Assembly (NCBI RefSeq): GCF_001641615.1
Contig: NZ_LRRU01000008.1
Span: 1 to 64,000 of the forward strand
Reading direction: 5' to 3'
DNA from: Pseudoalteromonas gelatinilytica
Lineage (GTDB): Bacteria > Pseudomonadota > Gammaproteobacteria > Enterobacterales > Alteromonadaceae
DNA length: 64,000 nucleotides
Shown piece by piece: positions 38,923-48,471 of the stretch. Below the pieces are notes generated by a model. It did not search any database. It saw only the letters and a program-made list of their open reading frames with translations, and was not told where the DNA came from. Position 1 is the first letter of the stretch. The number at the start of each line of letters is the position of its first letter. Made by a program: the position numbers and the translations under genes.

Positions 38923-39294
38923 ATGATAGATCAACTTCGCGCTAAACTAGATCACCTTGGCGAAAATTACGTCGAGAAGAATGCGCACTTCAAAGTGAAA
39001 GTGATCCCGTTTTTCTGTTCCATTCAAATAAAAAAAGACCATAAAAAACAAGGTGGCTTAACTTTTTATTCGAATCAACTGATTGAAATCTTCTTGGCAA
39101 CACTATTTTTGTTGTTTGGCTTAATGCTGTTTGATGCCGATGCTGGATTGACCCACGGACCTATACATATCGCCTTTGCAGTGCTAATAAGCTTTAACTT
39201 GATCATCAAGCAAATTGCCATCGAAGGACTCAAAACGCGCTTAGCGCTTTGCCCTGAAATAACCATCGAAGAACAGCCTGAGCAAGGCAAATAA
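38923..39294 (+). CDS. Small two-TM membrane protein, unknown
   Basis: A 123-residue protein with a soluble N-terminal third (~1-48) and two hydrophobic segments (~55-68 and ~76-93). I do not recognise a family. The methyltransferase gene starts 3 bp after its stop and the oxidoreductase gene 2 bp after that, so the three form a tight operon. The ATG follows AAGGACTTGCT. Confidence 0.65.
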   Translation: MIDQLRAKLDHLGENYVEKNAHFKVKVIPFFCSIQIKKDHKKQGGLTFYSNQLIEIFLATLFLLFGLMLFDADAGLTHGPIHIAFAVLISFNLIIKQIAIEGLKTRLALCPEITIEEQPEQGK

Positions 39295-39297
39295 GCT

Positions 39298-40098
39298 ATG
39301 TTTTTAGACCCTAGTTGGCGCATCTTAACGGTGGGCGATGGTGACTTATCTTTTTCTTTGGCCTTAGCTCGCCATTTAAAACCCGCCATGCTGATTGCAT
39401 CAACCTATGATGATGCAAATACCATAGAGCAAAAATACAGCGACAATGCGCTTAGTTCACTGCAACAGTTAAATATAACAACCTTAACTGAATTTGATGT
39501 CACTAAACCCGATGCATGGCAGCGCTTAGGCGACGCTCGTTTCGATGTAGTTATTTTTCAATTTCCCCTTATACCTGCGTTTAAAGGTGAAGCAGCATTT
39601 AAAGCAAATACCCAACAAGGCGGTATGAATGTTTTAAACCGAGCCTTGTTGCATCGCTACCTAGACTACGCAAGCCAGTTTGCATTAGATAGAAATGGCC
39701 CGATGTTGTGTTACATCACCTCTAAAGATGTAAAACCGTATCGTGAATGGAATATTGAAGGCAGCTTAAATCAAGGGCTAAACTGCCATTATCTTGGCCA
39801 AATGCCATTCGATATTAATTTATTCCCGGGCTATAAAATTCGTAATGTTGACCGCGATAAACATGTTAAAGACACCAGCGGCATTACCTATGTATTTAGC
39901 GAAAAAACTGACAATGAGATTACTGCTAAGCTGACTTTACCCGCTTATTTAGGCGATAAACACTGTGCATTATGCCGCGTAGGCCCTTATATGGCACAGG
40001 AAGATGAAGACAAACATGTGTTAAGCAAAAAGCACAAACAAATGGAAAAATTTGAACAGGATTGGCAAGCATGGCTTGCACAAAATAACGAGGAGTAA
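39298..40098 (+). CDS. BMT5-like methyltransferase with C-terminal zinc finger
   Basis: A 266-residue protein with the N-terminal motif ILTVGDGDLSFSLALA typical of the DUF2431/BMT5-like class I methyltransferases, whose yeast member methylates uridine N3 in 25S rRNA. The Rossmann-like domain spans ~5-190. The C-terminus has C223-x2-C226-x13-H240-x5-H246, a C2H2 spacing like the U1/matrin-type RNA-binding zinc fingers. This suggests an RNA substrate, but the bacterial target is unknown. It is the middle gene of a three-gene operon. The final Lys/His-rich tail is consistent with nucleic-acid binding. Confidence 0.78.
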   Translation: MFLDPSWRILTVGDGDLSFSLALARHLKPAMLIASTYDDANTIEQKYSDNALSSLQQLNITTLTEFDVTKPDAWQRLGDARFDVVIFQFPLIPAFKGEAAFKANTQQGGMNVLNRALLHRYLDYASQFALDRNGPMLCYITSKDVKPYREWNIEGSLNQGLNCHYLGQMPFDINLFPGYKIRNVDRDKHVKDTSGITYVFSEKTDNEITAKLTLPAYLGDKHCALCRVGPYMAQEDEDKHVLSKKHKQMEKFEQDWQAWLAQNNEE

Positions 40099-40100
40099 CC

Positions 40101-41087
40101 ATGAACTTTGTCATTGTTGGTACCAACTTTATAAGCGACACATTACTGAGTGCAGCTAAACAGCTAGAAGCGTTTTCCTTATATGGCGTGTGCTCACGAG
40201 CGCAGCAAACTGGCGAGGCTTTTCTTGCTAAACATGACCTTGCAGATGCTAAAGTGTTCACCCACATTGAACAAGTATGCCAAGATCCATTGGTCGATGC
40301 CGTCTACATTGCTGCACCAAATAGCTTACACAAAGACTATGCTGTAATGTGTTTAAAAGCCGGTAAACATGTTTTAGGCGAAAAGCCTTCGGCTGCTAAT
40401 AGCAAAGAACTTGAGGCTATCATTCAAGCGGCAAAAACGCATCAACGCTTATACATGGAAGCGATGATGACCACGCATTTACCAAACTTCGCACGCTTAA
40501 AAAATGCCCTCACAAAAATTGGCACACCCCGCAAATACATTGGTCAATATAGTCAGTATTCATCACGTTACGATAAATATAAAAATGGCGAGCGCCCAAA
40601 CACTTTCTTGCCAGAATTTGCTAATGGTGCATTAGTCGATTTAGGTATCTATCCGCTGTATATTTTACTCGCAATATGGGGCGCACCTCAGAGTGTAAAA
40701 GCCAGTGGTGTGTTACTTGAAACCGGTGTTGATGGGGCTGGTGACGTATTATTAAATTACGCTGATAAGCAAGCGGTGATCAGCTACTCAAAAATCTCAC
40801 AAGGCGATAACTTTACTGAAATCCAAGGTGAAAAAGGTCGCATTCGTATCGAAGCCGTCTCTTTATTAAAGCGCATGCAATATATCGGTAACGATGGCAC
40901 GGTTGAAGAACTCTCTGAGCAATTTGATGAACACTTTATGCGCCATGAAGTAAGCCACTTTATTCAAGCAGCGAATGCAGGACAGATTGAGTCATCAGTT
41001 AATACTCATACACTGTCAAAACAAGTTATGGCGGTGCTTGATGAAGCGCGAAGCCAACTTGGCGTTGTGTATCCCGCAGACCAATAA
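40101..41087 (+). CDS. Gfo/Idh/MocA-family oxidoreductase
   Basis: A 328-residue NAD(P)-dependent oxidoreductase. It has an N-terminal Rossmann start (MNFVIVGTNFIS), the signature VLGEKPSA near residue 92 with the catalytic Lys, and a C-terminal substrate domain with GALVDLGIYPLY. The family acts on sugars, inositols and related polyols; the substrate here is not indicated. It follows the methyltransferase gene by 2 bp after AACGAGGAGTAACC and is the last gene of its operon, ahead of a terminator. Confidence 0.92.
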   Translation: MNFVIVGTNFISDTLLSAAKQLEAFSLYGVCSRAQQTGEAFLAKHDLADAKVFTHIEQVCQDPLVDAVYIAAPNSLHKDYAVMCLKAGKHVLGEKPSAANSKELEAIIQAAKTHQRLYMEAMMTTHLPNFARLKNALTKIGTPRKYIGQYSQYSSRYDKYKNGERPNTFLPEFANGALVDLGIYPLYILLAIWGAPQSVKASGVLLETGVDGAGDVLLNYADKQAVISYSKISQGDNFTEIQGEKGRIRIEAVSLLKRMQYIGNDGTVEELSEQFDEHFMRHEVSHFIQAANAGQIESSVNTHTLSKQVMAVLDEARSQLGVVYPADQ

Positions 41088-41099
41088 ATACATTATTCA

Positions 41100-41129
41100 A
41101 GGGCAGTTAACACTGCCCTCTTTCATTTT
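41100..41129 (+). terminator. Terminator after oxidoreductase gene
   Basis: A 7-bp stem AGGGCAG / CTGCCCT with a 6-base loop is followed by CTTTCATTTT, 12 bp after the stop codon. Confidence 0.75.
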
Positions 41130-41246
41130 AGCCACTCAACATAAGCTTAAATAATTACCCACAATTAAGTTTCTCATAACTTTTATTCAAATTAGATTTT
41201 TGTACTATGGTTAATAGTATTTACTTTCAATAAGAAGGGTAATACT

Positions 41247-42923
41247 TTGACTATTCGCTTTTTACTCAGAGCCGTTTTCGCAGCAACTATTACCCTTGCT
41301 GCTGGGCTACTTTTAATTATTCTATTCTTGCAGTCAGGCCAAGATAAAAGTATGGACTCTGCTCAGCAACGTTATGAGCTCAGTCACCTTGCCAAGTTTT
41401 CAGCTGCAAACTCGATTCATTTAACCGAACTTGCCCGTCAGCATGTTGTGACCTTAAACCCTCGCTATGCAGATGAGTACCACCAGCTTGTTGATCAAAT
41501 TGAAGGCAAAGCAGCTTGGCTTAACGGCGAAAAGAAAAGTTTCGAACAACGCCTAAAAGCGTTTAATGTAGCCGCTGATGATTTAGCCCTGTTGCAAAAA
41601 TCAAATGATTTGTCGCTCAAACTGGTTGAAACAGAAGAACAAGCATTTAGTTTAGTGGGTGACTTGCTTGGTCGCGATACAAATAACTTAACTGCAAGCG
41701 AGCATAAAAAGTGGGTGCAAGCTATTACGCTTTTAACCAATGATGCATACATGGCCGAAGTTGAAAAAATTCAGCAACCTGTACAAGCATTTTTAAGTTC
41801 AATTGAGAAAAAAAGTGCTGCAGAAGTTAAAAGCAATCACGACCGTGTGGTTACCTTAAGTTTAATTAGCACCGTGTTAGTCCTGACTATTATTGCTACC
41901 TTGATAGTGTGTTACTGGCAATTAGAGAAAAAAGTAATTAAAGCAACCCATGCCTTAATTGATGAAGCTAAGCGTATTTCTGAAGGGGATCTGTCTCGTT
42001 ATATTGACCACAAAGCCGATGACGAAATAGGCCAGCTTGCGAGCAGCTTTAATATTATGGTTGATAAACTGTCTCAGCTTCTTAAAGAAATTCATGATCA
42101 ATCAGAGCAAGCGCAAGTGGCTGCAAAAAGCCTCGACGAAATTTCACAGCAAGCTAAAACGCTCAATGATATTCAAAGCCAAGCGATTGAAGTGATTTCA
42201 AGCTCAGTCTATGAAAACTCAACGGCTGTTAAAGAGGTTTCTCAGAACTGTGCAGCCGCAGCAAGCAGTGCTACCGCAGCCAATCAAAAAACCCAAGAAG
42301 GCCTTTATGTTGTAAAACAAGGGGTGAGCTCAGTTGAGTCTGTGGCCGATACATTAACAAAATCACTCACTGACCTTAACCAACTCGAGGCCTCAGTGAA
42401 TGAAGTCACGGTTATTTTAAGTGTTATCAGTAATATTGCCGAACAAACTAATTTATTGGCACTCAATGCCGCAATCGAAGCTGCCAGAGCGGGTGAACAA
42501 GGCCGAGGCTTTGCCGTTGTTGCCGACGAAGTACGAACGCTGGCAAGCCGTACGCAAAGCTCCACCCTTGAAATTCAAGATAAAATTGACTCATTACAAT
42601 CGGCAACTAATGCGGTGACACAAAGGATCCGCTCTAGTGATAATCAAATTAAAGAGGCAGTGATCAATTCGGAAAAAGTGGGCCATATGCTCGATGAAAT
42701 TAGCGTGCAAGCAAAAGCCATTTCTGAGGCCAATATGACCATTGCTTCTGCATCTGAACAGCAATCTCAAGTGACAGAAGAAATCGCCCAGCGCTTAAAT
42801 GAAGTACAAGACACCAGCCGTAAATCACAGCAACAAACGCAAAGTATCTCATCTTCATCGAGTAAGCTGGCTAACTTGGCAAATAACTTAAACGGGCAAA
42901 TTAACCGATTTAAATTAAGCTAG
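41247..42923 (+). CDS. Methyl-accepting chemotaxis protein
   Basis: A 558-residue chemoreceptor with a TTG start after AAGAAGGGTAATACT. Domains: membrane helix (~7-28), helical periplasmic sensor (~30-205), second membrane helix (~205-225), HAMP (~228-280), signalling domain with [23 protein letters not shown] at about 398-420, and a Ser-rich coiled coil to the end. The ligand is unknown. It is monocistronic; a hairpin overlaps its stop codon. Confidence 0.93.
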   Translation: MTIRFLLRAVFAATITLAAGLLLIILFLQSGQDKSMDSAQQRYELSHLAKFSAANSIHLTELARQHVVTLNPRYADEYHQLVDQIEGKAAWLNGEKKSFEQRLKAFNVAADDLALLQKSNDLSLKLVETEEQAFSLVGDLLGRDTNNLTASEHKKWVQAITLLTNDAYMAEVEKIQQPVQAFLSSIEKKSAAEVKSNHDRVVTLSLISTVLVLTIIATLIVCYWQLEKKVIKATHALIDEAKRISEGDLSRYIDHKADDEIGQLASSFNIMVDKLSQLLKEIHDQSEQAQVAAKSLDEISQQAKTLNDIQSQAIEVISSSVYENSTAVKEVSQNCAAAASSATAANQKTQEGLYVVKQGVSSVESVADTLTKSLTDLNQLEASVNEVTVILSVISNIAEQTNLLALNAAIEAARAGEQGRGFAVVADEVRTLASRTQSSTLEIQDKIDSLQSATNAVTQRIRSSDNQIKEAVINSEKVGHMLDEISVQAKAISEANMTIASASEQQSQVTEEIAQRLNEVQDTSRKSQQQTQSISSSSSKLANLANNLNGQINRFKLS

Positions 42924-42946
42924 TCGCTGAGTAAACCAGCGACTAG
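42920..42946. terminator. Terminator between chemoreceptor and TonB receptor
   Basis: A perfect 10-bp stem (CTAGTCGCTG / CAGCGACTAG) with a 7-base loop overlaps the chemoreceptor stop codon and lies 8 bp from the convergent receptor stop, so it may serve both genes. Confidence 0.65.
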
Positions 42947-42954
42947 CGTTTAGT

Positions 42955-45009
42955 TTAAAATCGGTAAGTAACAGATGCACCGATTGTTTGTGGGTTTACA
43001 ACTGCCACATAGCCTTGTGGGTAGCGACCACTGACAGGTTCTTGTGAGGTATACGCCTCTTCATCTAAGGCATTGTTGATGAAGGCACTTATCAACCATT
43101 GTTCAGTATCGTAAGTCATCGATAAACGCGTAATGGTGTAATCACCTGCAACGCGTTCTTCTGTATTTGTTAAGTCACCATAAAATTCATCAACATAATT
43201 GGCACTTAAATTCACTTTTAGACTATCGGTAAACCAATGCGACAGACCTAAACTCGCCGTTAACTCCGGTGCAGAGTTTAAATCATTGCCGACGGCATCA
43301 GGAAAGGCTGATGATTCATCAATTTTAGTTTTCAATAAACCAAAGCCACCATGTAACTGCCACTGATCGCCCAGCATGCTGTAGGCTTCTACTTCTAAAC
43401 CATAGCTATGAGCATCTTCAATATTAGTGATTTTACGCTCTGAGCTTAGCGCTTGATAACCGTTAAAGTTATTGTAAAACACATTAGCGCTGATATTTAT
43501 GTCACCATTATTGATTACGCTGCGTGAACCAATTTCATAAGTATTAACGGTTTCTTCATCGTAGTAGTAATAATCTTCAGCAGTAAAATCAAGTGCGCCG
43601 CCCCCGGCATTGTAACCACGACGAGCACTGGCAAATAACGTTGTTTCGTCGCTAATATCATATTGAATCGCGAGTTTTGGTAAACGCAGTGTGTGTGAAT
43701 TATCAAGTTGCTCAACGAGCATATCACCACGAAATGCCATATTGAAATTACGTAATTGTTCTTCACGCTCAATGCGCAGACCCGCTGTTAACGTTAATTC
43801 GCGGCTTAAGTTAAAGCTTGTTTCACCATAAACTGCGGTCGATTTACTGCTATCGTCGCCGTAATAATTGGTTGCTCCGACACTTTCAAAGTCTTGGTCA
43901 CGGTCAAAATAAGCAAGACCAACAAAGCCTGAGTAAAAATCATTGCTTAAACCAAAGTTCAATTTGGTATCGACAGTGATGTTACTTTCATCCATTGATA
44001 CGTCAGATTCTGCACTTTCAAGTGGTTCGTAAGCTTCAAATCCCCATTTGTAATCCATATAAGCAACTAAAACATCTAACGAAAAATCATCGTTAATTTT
44101 GTAATCAACATTCACTTGCGTGGTATCAGATTCAGTATCCATAATACGTTGATATAGCGGCTCATAATCAAATGGCTCATCCGCTAAAAAGTACTTACGA
44201 CCCGAATTACCTTCTTCACTGTAAGTTGAATAAGTTAGCTGTACAGCAAGATCTTCGCTAGGTGTGTAAAGTAATTTAGCGCGTGTGCTACTGGTATTTA
44301 ACTTGTTTAATTCACGATCAGTGGGGTTTGTTTCGTATACCGGTGGATTTGAAAATGTTTCGCCATCAACGTACTGAGTTGATAGACGAAATGCTAATAC
44401 ATCTTCAACTAACGCACCGGATACCACTGCGGCAGTATCTAGGTAGCTATCTTGGTTACGATAACCAACGCGCACAGCCCCTTCAAATTCTTGAGTAGGT
44501 GCTTTAGTTGTCATGTAAACGGCACCCGCAATACTATTACGACCATTACTGGTTGATTGCGGCCCTCGGTAAACTTCAATTTGTTCTACATCCCACAGAC
44601 CCGTATCACCGGTTAAATCTGCAACAAACGGTTGGCTTACACCATCGATTAAGGTTGAAACACGGGCTTTGGAACCACCGCTAAATGAGTTAAAACCCGT
44701 TGCACCACCATTACCTGACACGCCTCGCATATCTGGTACCGAGCCCGTTAACACAACAACGTTCGCCATTTCTGACAGCGCTTCAGATATAGAAGCAAGT
44801 TGACCGTTTTCTAGTAAAGACTTATCAACAACCGCCACTGACGACATGGTCTCTTTAAGTGACTTCTCTGTTTTTTCACCTGTAACAACAATGGTATCCA
44901 TTGATTTTCGACTGCTTTGGTCGTCATCGGCCCACGCTGAGCCTTGTGTAACAAGTAATGATGCAAGCATAACTTTGGTGAGTGAATTAAGTTTAAATGC
45001 AGTAGCCAA
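42955..45009 (-). CDS. TonB-dependent outer-membrane receptor
   Basis: A 684-residue receptor starting with TTG after GGGGAAAGGACA. The signal peptide covers ~1-27. A TonB-box-like DTIVVTGEK (~38-46) leads into the plug domain (~50-165) with EVYRGPQSTSNGRNSIAGAVYMTTKAP, followed by a beta-barrel ending in the C-terminal aromatic residue F (VTYRF), the outer-membrane insertion signal. It imports a substrate under TonB energy. Its divergent partner operon (DUF3325, DUF3649, PepSY) is the usual companion of siderophore or iron receptors, so an iron chelate is the likely ligand. Confidence 0.92.
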   Translation of the reverse strand: MATAFKLNSLTKVMLASLLVTQGSAWADDDQSSRKSMDTIVVTGEKTEKSLKETMSSVAVVDKSLLENGQLASISEALSEMANVVVLTGSVPDMRGVSGNGGATGFNSFSGGSKARVSTLIDGVSQPFVADLTGDTGLWDVEQIEVYRGPQSTSNGRNSIAGAVYMTTKAPTQEFEGAVRVGYRNQDSYLDTAAVVSGALVEDVLAFRLSTQYVDGETFSNPPVYETNPTDRELNKLNTSSTRAKLLYTPSEDLAVQLTYSTYSEEGNSGRKYFLADEPFDYEPLYQRIMDTESDTTQVNVDYKINDDFSLDVLVAYMDYKWGFEAYEPLESAESDVSMDESNITVDTKLNFGLSNDFYSGFVGLAYFDRDQDFESVGATNYYGDDSSKSTAVYGETSFNLSRELTLTAGLRIEREEQLRNFNMAFRGDMLVEQLDNSHTLRLPKLAIQYDISDETTLFASARRGYNAGGGALDFTAEDYYYYDEETVNTYEIGSRSVINNGDINISANVFYNNFNGYQALSSERKITNIEDAHSYGLEVEAYSMLGDQWQLHGGFGLLKTKIDESSAFPDAVGNDLNSAPELTASLGLSHWFTDSLKVNLSANYVDEFYGDLTNTEERVAGDYTITRLSMTYDTEQWLISAFINNALDEEAYTSQEPVSGRYPQGYVAVVNPQTIGASVTYRF

Positions 45010-45103
45010 TGTCCTTTCCCCGTAAGAGATTATTAGAATTAAACAAATTGAGTTTGATAAAAAAGCGCTAGGAAATTAACACAAGCTTAATGATATTGCA
45101 ATT

Positions 45104-45122
45104 GAGTTTAGTTATCATTTAC
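45104..45122. promoter_or_regulatory. Weak Fur-box-like site
   Basis: On the minus strand GTAAATGATAACTAAACTC matches the 19-base Fur consensus at 12 positions. It lies between the divergent TonB receptor and PepSY operons, directly before the first ATG of the latter. The placement is right but the match is weak. Confidence 0.3.
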
Positions 45123-45123
45123 A

Positions 45124-45411
45124 ATGAGATTTAACATCAACTACAACTATAATCTTATGCTCACTTTTACCGTTACCCTGCTTGTCGTTTTTGCTGTCAG
45201 TACTGTGTACTGCACTAGAAAGCAGCAGCGATTCTTAAAAAAACCTATTAAAAAACAATGGCGATTACTTTCGATTGCGTTAATCGTTTGCGCATTAATA
45301 CTTGCCTTTCAACAATACTCAGTCACAGCGGCCGTGTTCTATATCATTTTTAGTTTGATGCTAATGTTGATGCTGATCCCTTTTATTAGCCTGCTGAAAA
45401 GAAAAGGATAA
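45124..45411 (+). CDS. DUF3325-like small membrane protein
   Basis: A 95-residue protein with two to three hydrophobic segments and a basic loop between the first two. The size, layout and position before a DUF3649-like gene and a PepSY gene resemble DUF3325. An alternative start at 45157 would remove 11 residues and free the Fur-like site from the start; neither start has a strong ribosome binding site. It starts a three-gene operon (gap of 3 bp to the next gene). A role in iron-siderophore handling at the inner membrane is inferred from context. Confidence 0.6.
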   Translation: MRFNINYNYNLMLTFTVTLLVVFAVSTVYCTRKQQRFLKKPIKKQWRLLSIALIVCALILAFQQYSVTAAVFYIIFSLMLMLMLIPFISLLKRKG

Positions 45412-45414
45412 TTC

Positions 45415-45705
45415 ATGACAAGCTCATCTAAACGCCAACCAACTTGGTTAGGGAAAACCCTTGCGGGTGCATTTTTAGGGATAGCCCTCTCATTTATTTT
45501 CGTTGCATTTTTTGCTTGGTATGGCCCAGGAGGCATTGATGCTCGCGATAAAGTGCAATTTAACATGTGGATGATCACGCCTGTTTGGCTAACCATTTTT
45601 AGCTTTAGTTATTTATTCAACTCAGCAAAGCAAGCGTGGCTTGTGCTTGGCAGCTTAACTGTGTTGCTTTATGGCGTGTTTTTTATGCTAAGGAGTGCAT
45701 CATGA
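45415..45705 (+). CDS. DUF3649-like iron-uptake membrane protein
   Basis: A 96-residue protein with three hydrophobic segments (~14-36, ~50-65, ~70-92) and the pattern LGKTLAGAFLGIAL at the start and FNSAKQAWLVLG near the end, resembling DUF3649 proteins found with PepSY and TonB receptor genes. It overlaps the next gene by ATGA, so translation is coupled. The start follows AAAGGATAATTC. Confidence 0.65.
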   Translation: MTSSSKRQPTWLGKTLAGAFLGIALSFIFVAFFAWYGPGGIDARDKVQFNMWMITPVWLTIFSFSYLFNSAKQAWLVLGSLTVLLYGVFFMLRSAS

Positions 45706-47273
45706 AAGTCAGATCGGATATTCTTCGCACCTATCAAGGTGTACATACATGGACAGGTATAATTGCAGGTTTAGTGCTGTTTATTGGTTTTTATGCGGGC
45801 AGTTTGACCATGTTCAAACACGAAATACAGCAATGGGCAGCACCTATTCAAGCTCCTAAAATCACCAGCTCTAATTATGACTACCAAACGCTGGTAGATA
45901 CGGCAATTAATGAGCAAGGCGAACAACTTGCTAAAGGCTTTAACCTTGATTTACATACCCAAGATGCACCTCTTTCGTGGTATATCAAAGGCAATGCCCG
46001 AGGCATGGAGCTTGATAAACAACTCAACTTCGCACACCTAAATGCTGATGGCACTTTAAACGTCAGCGCACAAACCGAAAACGAACTTGCCGATTTAGTT
46101 GATTATTTACACCGTACAGCTGGTTTTATAGGCGAAATTGGTCATGACCAATCAGGGGTCTATATTCTTGGTATTGCCTGTATTTTGTATTTTTTAGCTT
46201 TGGTCTCAGGAGTGATTATTTTACTGCCAACATTAGTTAAAACCTTTTTTGCACTGCGAAAAGAAAAAGGGCCTAGTCGATTCTGGCTCGATAGCCATAA
46301 CCTTGTCGGTATAGCGAGTTTACCGTTTCATTTAGTCATTGCTTTTACCGTAGTAGTGTTTGCATTTCATGACTTTATTTATGGTGGTTTAGCGCAATTT
46401 TATGATGGCAAGCCACTGTTTCAGCGCCCTACGCCTGCCGCGCAAAGTTTTCATATTGAGAACTTACCACGCATTGATGAACAAGTACTCGCAGCGAAAA
46501 ACTATGCCCCCGGCTATGAGCCAATCCATATTCGCTATAGTAATTTAAATTCGGCCTCACCTTCTGCGGTGTTTATGATGAGTAACAATAATGCGGTAGT
46601 GCGCGGACCAGATACTGATTACCTATTCATGAACCCGTACACACTAAAAGTGGTTAACTCAAGCTACCCGCAAGGCGAAGGTGCAGTGTGGGGTAACATG
46701 GTTGCCAGTATTTTCTCACTCCATTTTGGCACCTATGGGGGAGACTGGGGTCGTTGGGGCTACTTCGTTATGGGGTTACTTGGCGCCTTCTTATTCTATT
46801 CAGGTAATTTACTGTGGATAGACAAACGCTTTAAAAAAGATGCTAATAAACGCAGTACCTTGTTTATGGCAAAACTCACCATTGGCGTTTGTTTAGGATC
46901 TATGATTGCCGTAGCCTTCACACTCGTTGCTGCCAAATGGCTACCTATATTTGTTAGCAACACAAACTACGCCACCCTATACAGTTACTACGCCGCTTTT
47001 TTTGCTTTTGTGATTTATAGCTTCTTAAAACCTGTAAAAAAGGCGACTATTGTTGGGCTTTACTTGCTTGCAGGCCTATGTGCATTAATGGTGCTCTCAA
47101 CCTTACTAAAACTTGCTTTAAGTAACGTTAATTCGCTTTTTTACACAAGCTATTGGGTTGATATTGTCGCTGCTATTTTTGCCGCTATATTCTTTAACAT
47201 GGCCAAACGCCAGCAGCAAAAACAGGCCACGCAAACCATCATGCCGGCCTTTCAACAAGCAAGCCAAATTTAA
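45702..47273 (+). CDS. PepSY-associated TM protein, ferric reductase-like
   Basis: A 523-residue inner-membrane protein of the PepSY-associated TM family. The frame is open from 45636, but the ATG at 45702 overlaps the upstream stop (ATGA) and begins with a standard MKVRSDILRTYQGVHTWTG helix. It has four to seven hydrophobic segments and large periplasmic loops. Conserved His residues (HTWTG, LHRTAGF, HNLVGIASLPFH, SLHFGTYGG) may bind heme or metal. Members such as those with siderophore receptors reduce or release iron from ferric siderophores. A terminator follows. Confidence 0.88.
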   Translation: MKVRSDILRTYQGVHTWTGIIAGLVLFIGFYAGSLTMFKHEIQQWAAPIQAPKITSSNYDYQTLVDTAINEQGEQLAKGFNLDLHTQDAPLSWYIKGNARGMELDKQLNFAHLNADGTLNVSAQTENELADLVDYLHRTAGFIGEIGHDQSGVYILGIACILYFLALVSGVIILLPTLVKTFFALRKEKGPSRFWLDSHNLVGIASLPFHLVIAFTVVVFAFHDFIYGGLAQFYDGKPLFQRPTPAAQSFHIENLPRIDEQVLAAKNYAPGYEPIHIRYSNLNSASPSAVFMMSNNNAVVRGPDTDYLFMNPYTLKVVNSSYPQGEGAVWGNMVASIFSLHFGTYGGDWGRWGYFVMGLLGAFLFYSGNLLWIDKRFKKDANKRSTLFMAKLTIGVCLGSMIAVAFTLVAAKWLPIFVSNTNYATLYSYYAAFFAFVIYSFLKPVKKATIVGLYLLAGLCALMVLSTLLKLALSNVNSLFYTSYWVDIVAAIFAAIFFNMAKRQQQKQATQTIMPAFQQASQI

Positions 47274-47286
47274 GCATTTTGAGCAT

Positions 47287-47316
47287 GGGTATCAAAGCAA
47301 TTTGATACCCGCAATT
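47287..47316 (+). terminator. Hairpin after PepSY gene
   Basis: A perfect 10-bp stem (GGGTATCAAA / TTTGATACCC) with a GCAA loop lies 13 bp after the stop. The following GCAATTTTGC gives a modest T-run. Confidence 0.6.
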
Positions 47317-47423
47317 TTGCTTTATCGAAAATCCGTGTCTGTTTAACGAAAAACATTTCTTATCCCACAAAACATCAGTAAAATCGCCGCAAACTTAAGG
47401 TATTAACTTTCATAAGGACAGTG

Positions 47424-48305
47424 ATGCAGCGCACCATCCCACCGTTTTTTATTGCTGTTATTTGCGTGCTTCTTGCGATGGTCACCATTCAATCTGGTGC
47501 CTCCGTTGCCAAGCAATTATTCCCTTTAATTGGCCCTGAAGGCACAACCGCACTGCGCTTGGGTTTTTCTGCTGCTATTTTGTGTCTTGTGTTTAGGCCA
47601 TGGCGCGCATTTCCGCCAGTGGGACAACGCATGCCTATTATCATCTATGGCCTAAGCTTGGGTGGCATGAATATTCTGTTTTATTATGCAATTGAGCGTA
47701 TCCCGTTAGGGATAGGTGTTGCACTTGAGTTTACAGGTCCCCTTGCGGTTGCTCTGCTTTCGTCACGTAAAAAACGCGACCTATTTTGGGTAGCCTGCGC
47801 CATTGCTGGCATAATTTTATTATTACCCGATATGAAAGGCGAAGACAGCCTCGACCCTGTAGGTGTTATTTTAGCCCTTGCGGCGGGTGCCTGTTGGGCA
47901 TTTTATATTTTGTTTGGTAAAAAAACCGGAAATCAAGGTTCAGGCGGGATGACCGTTGCTATGGGTATGAGCGTTGCCGCGATTGTACTTGTGCCCTATG
48001 GTGCTGCTTCTCAAGGCACTGCACTATTAAGCTGGGAAGTGTTACCGCTGGGTCTTTTAGTCGCCATTATGTCTAGCGCACTACCCTATACCTTAGAAAT
48101 GGTGGCGCTGCGTAATATGCCTGCGCAAGGGTTCAGCATTATGATGAGCCTAGAACCAGCCATTGCAGCATTGGCTGGCTTTATGATCCTAGGCGAATTT
48201 TTAAACCTGTGGCAATGGTTAGCTATTTTACTCGTAATCACCGCGTCCGTAGGCAGCTCAATGTCGAGTAATTCTGAGGATCAGAAAAGTCAGAAAAACA
48301 GCTAA
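47424..48305 (+). CDS. EamA/RhtA-type exporter
   Basis: A 293-residue membrane protein with about ten hydrophobic segments in two EamA halves. Patterns such as GLSLGGMNILFYYAIERIPLGIGVALEFTGPLAVAL match the RhtA (threonine/homoserine exporter) subgroup of the drug/metabolite transporter superfamily. The ATG follows AAGGACAGTG; the GTG one codon earlier is an alternative. The substrate is inferred only from family resemblance. It is probably monocistronic. Confidence 0.88.
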   Translation: MQRTIPPFFIAVICVLLAMVTIQSGASVAKQLFPLIGPEGTTALRLGFSAAILCLVFRPWRAFPPVGQRMPIIIYGLSLGGMNILFYYAIERIPLGIGVALEFTGPLAVALLSSRKKRDLFWVACAIAGIILLLPDMKGEDSLDPVGVILALAAGACWAFYILFGKKTGNQGSGGMTVAMGMSVAAIVLVPYGAASQGTALLSWEVLPLGLLVAIMSSALPYTLEMVALRNMPAQGFSIMMSLEPAIAALAGFMILGEFLNLWQWLAILLVITASVGSSMSSNSEDQKSQKNS

Positions 48306-48471
48306 TTTAACATTAAATATGCATTTTTTAGTACTTAAAGATTAAATTCCAGACTTAAAAACAGCTTTTATCGGCATTCGTAAAGTGAGGGTTCTCACTA
48401 TAATGCTCACTATTAATACAAAGTGGTCTTATCTCTTTGTGTCGCAACAAACCTAATAGTGGGATTTACTT

